A stretch of DNA of 64,000 nucleotides from Chryseobacterium sp. FH2 (GTDB lineage Bacteria > Bacteroidota > Bacteroidia > Flavobacteriales > Weeksellaceae), in NCBI RefSeq assembly GCF_001045455.1, contig NZ_LFNE01000004.1, positions 345,059 to 409,058 of the forward strand. The letters are read 5' to 3'. Positions within the stretch are counted from its first letter, which is position 1; the number at the start of each line of letters is the position of its first letter. The translations under genes were made by a program, and so were the position numbers. Positions 63,442 to 64,000 of this stretch are shown here, piece after piece. The notes under the pieces were generated by a model. The model did not search any database. It was not told the origin of the DNA and saw nothing but the letters and a program-made list of their open reading frames with translations.

Positions 63442-63828
63442 ATGTCCTTTTTATCCAAATTAGAATTAGACGGCAACACCTACAATATACTAGAGTGTAC
63501 ATACAAGTTTGTCCAGCCGGTTAATGAGTCCGGAAAGCCGGATGGCATCCCCGTTGGCGGAGAAATTTTCATCAAAATAGAGAGCACCGGAAAATCCGAC
63601 CTATTAAACTGGATGCTGGATCATAGCCTGGTAAAGAACGGAAAAATCATTTACTTCCGCAGAGATGCCATGAGCAGACTTCAGGAACTGACCTTTGAGA
63701 AAGCTTACTGCATCGAGTTTGCAGAACATTTTAATGCCAACAACAATCAACCATTGCTGATAGAAATGAAGCTGATTGCCAAAAAATTTAACCTCAACGG
63801 AACTGTCCACGAAAAACAGTGGAAATAA
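63442..63828 (+). CDS. tssD: Type VI secretion tube protein TssD (Hcp-like)
   Basis: Tube subunit of a Bacteroidota (T6SSiii) type VI secretion system. The 128-residue protein has the short Hcp-like form of this group: FLSKLELDGNTYNILECTYKF at the start, the switch SGKPDGIPVGGEIFIKIEST near 32, WMLDHSLVKNGKIIYFRRDAMSRLQEL near 58 and the C-terminal CIEFAEHFNANNNQPLLIEMKLIAKKFNLN. Length is normal. It is followed by another gene of the same region that starts at 63870 and is cut by the window edge. Confidence 0.9.
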   Translation: MSFLSKLELDGNTYNILECTYKFVQPVNESGKPDGIPVGGEIFIKIESTGKSDLLNWMLDHSLVKNGKIIYFRRDAMSRLQELTFEKAYCIEFAEHFNANNNQPLLIEMKLIAKKFNLNGTVHEKQWK

Positions 63829-63869
63829 GAAAATAAATTACTACTCAAATTAAAAAAAACAAATGAAAC

Positions 63870-64000
63870 ATGGAAAATAACGACAACGATCTTGACCTTG
63901 ATGCCGCTTTCGGCACGTCCAAACCCTTTGAATACTGGCTGAACGACCCCACCAATCCCATCGTATACTGCCTGCTCCAGCTCGACGGAAAGGATTTCCT
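63870..64000 (+). CDS. Start of a gene next to tssD, cut by the right edge
   Basis: An open frame from the ATG at 63870 to the window end gives 43 residues: an acidic leader MENNDNDLDLDAAFG followed by PFEYWLNDPTNPIVYCLLQLDGKDF. The LLQLDGKDF part resembles the LELDGNTY start of TssD, so it may be a longer Hcp-like protein with an N-terminal extension. It starts 42 bp after tssD, most likely in the same operon. Identity is not settled from so short a piece. Confidence 0.5.
   Translation, partial: MENNDNDLDLDAAFGTSKPFEYWLNDPTNPIVYCLLQLDGKDF

Noticed and set aside
1..64000. tRNA, rRNA, CRISPR arrays, insertion sequences, integrases or phage genes
   Set aside because: No sequence supporting any of these was found on either strand.

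Overview
The window looks like chromosomal DNA of a flavobacterium, most likely Chryseobacterium or a close relative. The basis is inference: low GC, two SusC/SusD outer-membrane pairs, Bacteroidota-type -7 boxes (TAnnTTTG) instead of Shine-Dalgarno sites, a Bacteroidota-type VI secretion tube protein, and dispersed intergenic palindromes of the kind common in that group. No rRNA, tRNA, CRISPR array, IS element or integrase was seen.

About 52 kb is a pectin-utilisation region. Left part (1-22.2 kb, all minus strand): rhamnogalacturonan-I and L-rhamnose. Transcription starts near 22.2 kb with a secreted enzyme set (GH28, CE12 esterase, GH106 rhamnosidase, DUF4350 protein), then PL11 lyase and GH105 hydrolase, then the rhamnose importer rhaT. 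A second unit starts near 10.3 kb: SusC, SusD, a bifunctional rhamnulose-1-phosphate aldolase/lactaldehyde dehydrogenase, rhamnose isomerase rhaI, and an FGGY rhamnulokinase cut by the left edge. Middle (22.5-33.6 kb): a LacI-family regulator on the plus strand and a minus-strand uronate operon (kduI, kduD, uxaC, kdgK, eda, exuT-like, uxaB, uxaA) that takes galacturonate and unsaturated uronates to pyruvate and glyceraldehyde-3-phosphate. Right part of the locus (34.4-52.1 kb, mostly plus strand): a second SusC/SusD pair and homogalacturonan enzymes (two CE8 pectinesterases, PL1, GH105, GH43, GH28, CE12, two alpha/beta-hydrolases, the cupin KdgF), with a PL10 pectate lyase in the opposite direction at the end.

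The genes fit one scheme: surface SusCD capture, periplasmic de-esterification and cleavage, import of monomers by RhaT and the ExuT-like carrier, and cytoplasmic catabolism. Regulation can be read partly from the DNA. A TGCAATCGATTGCA-like palindrome lies upstream of rhaT, PL11, kduI, the second susC and PL10, a likely regulon of the local LacI-family protein. A different 10-bp direct repeat (ATCCTGCA) lies at a similar distance upstream of the first susC and of the GH28 operon, suggesting a second, rhamnose-side activator encoded outside the window.

From 52.4 kb onward the genes are unrelated: a methyltransferase, a PH-like membrane protein, a decayed outer-membrane beta-barrel gene, two short-chain dehydrogenases each beside its own regulator (HxlR and Crp/Fnr type, both with visible candidate operators), a serine hydrolase, a BrkB membrane protein, a MetA-type outer-membrane protein, an esterase with an AHSA1 protein, and the start of a type VI secretion cluster cut by the right edge.
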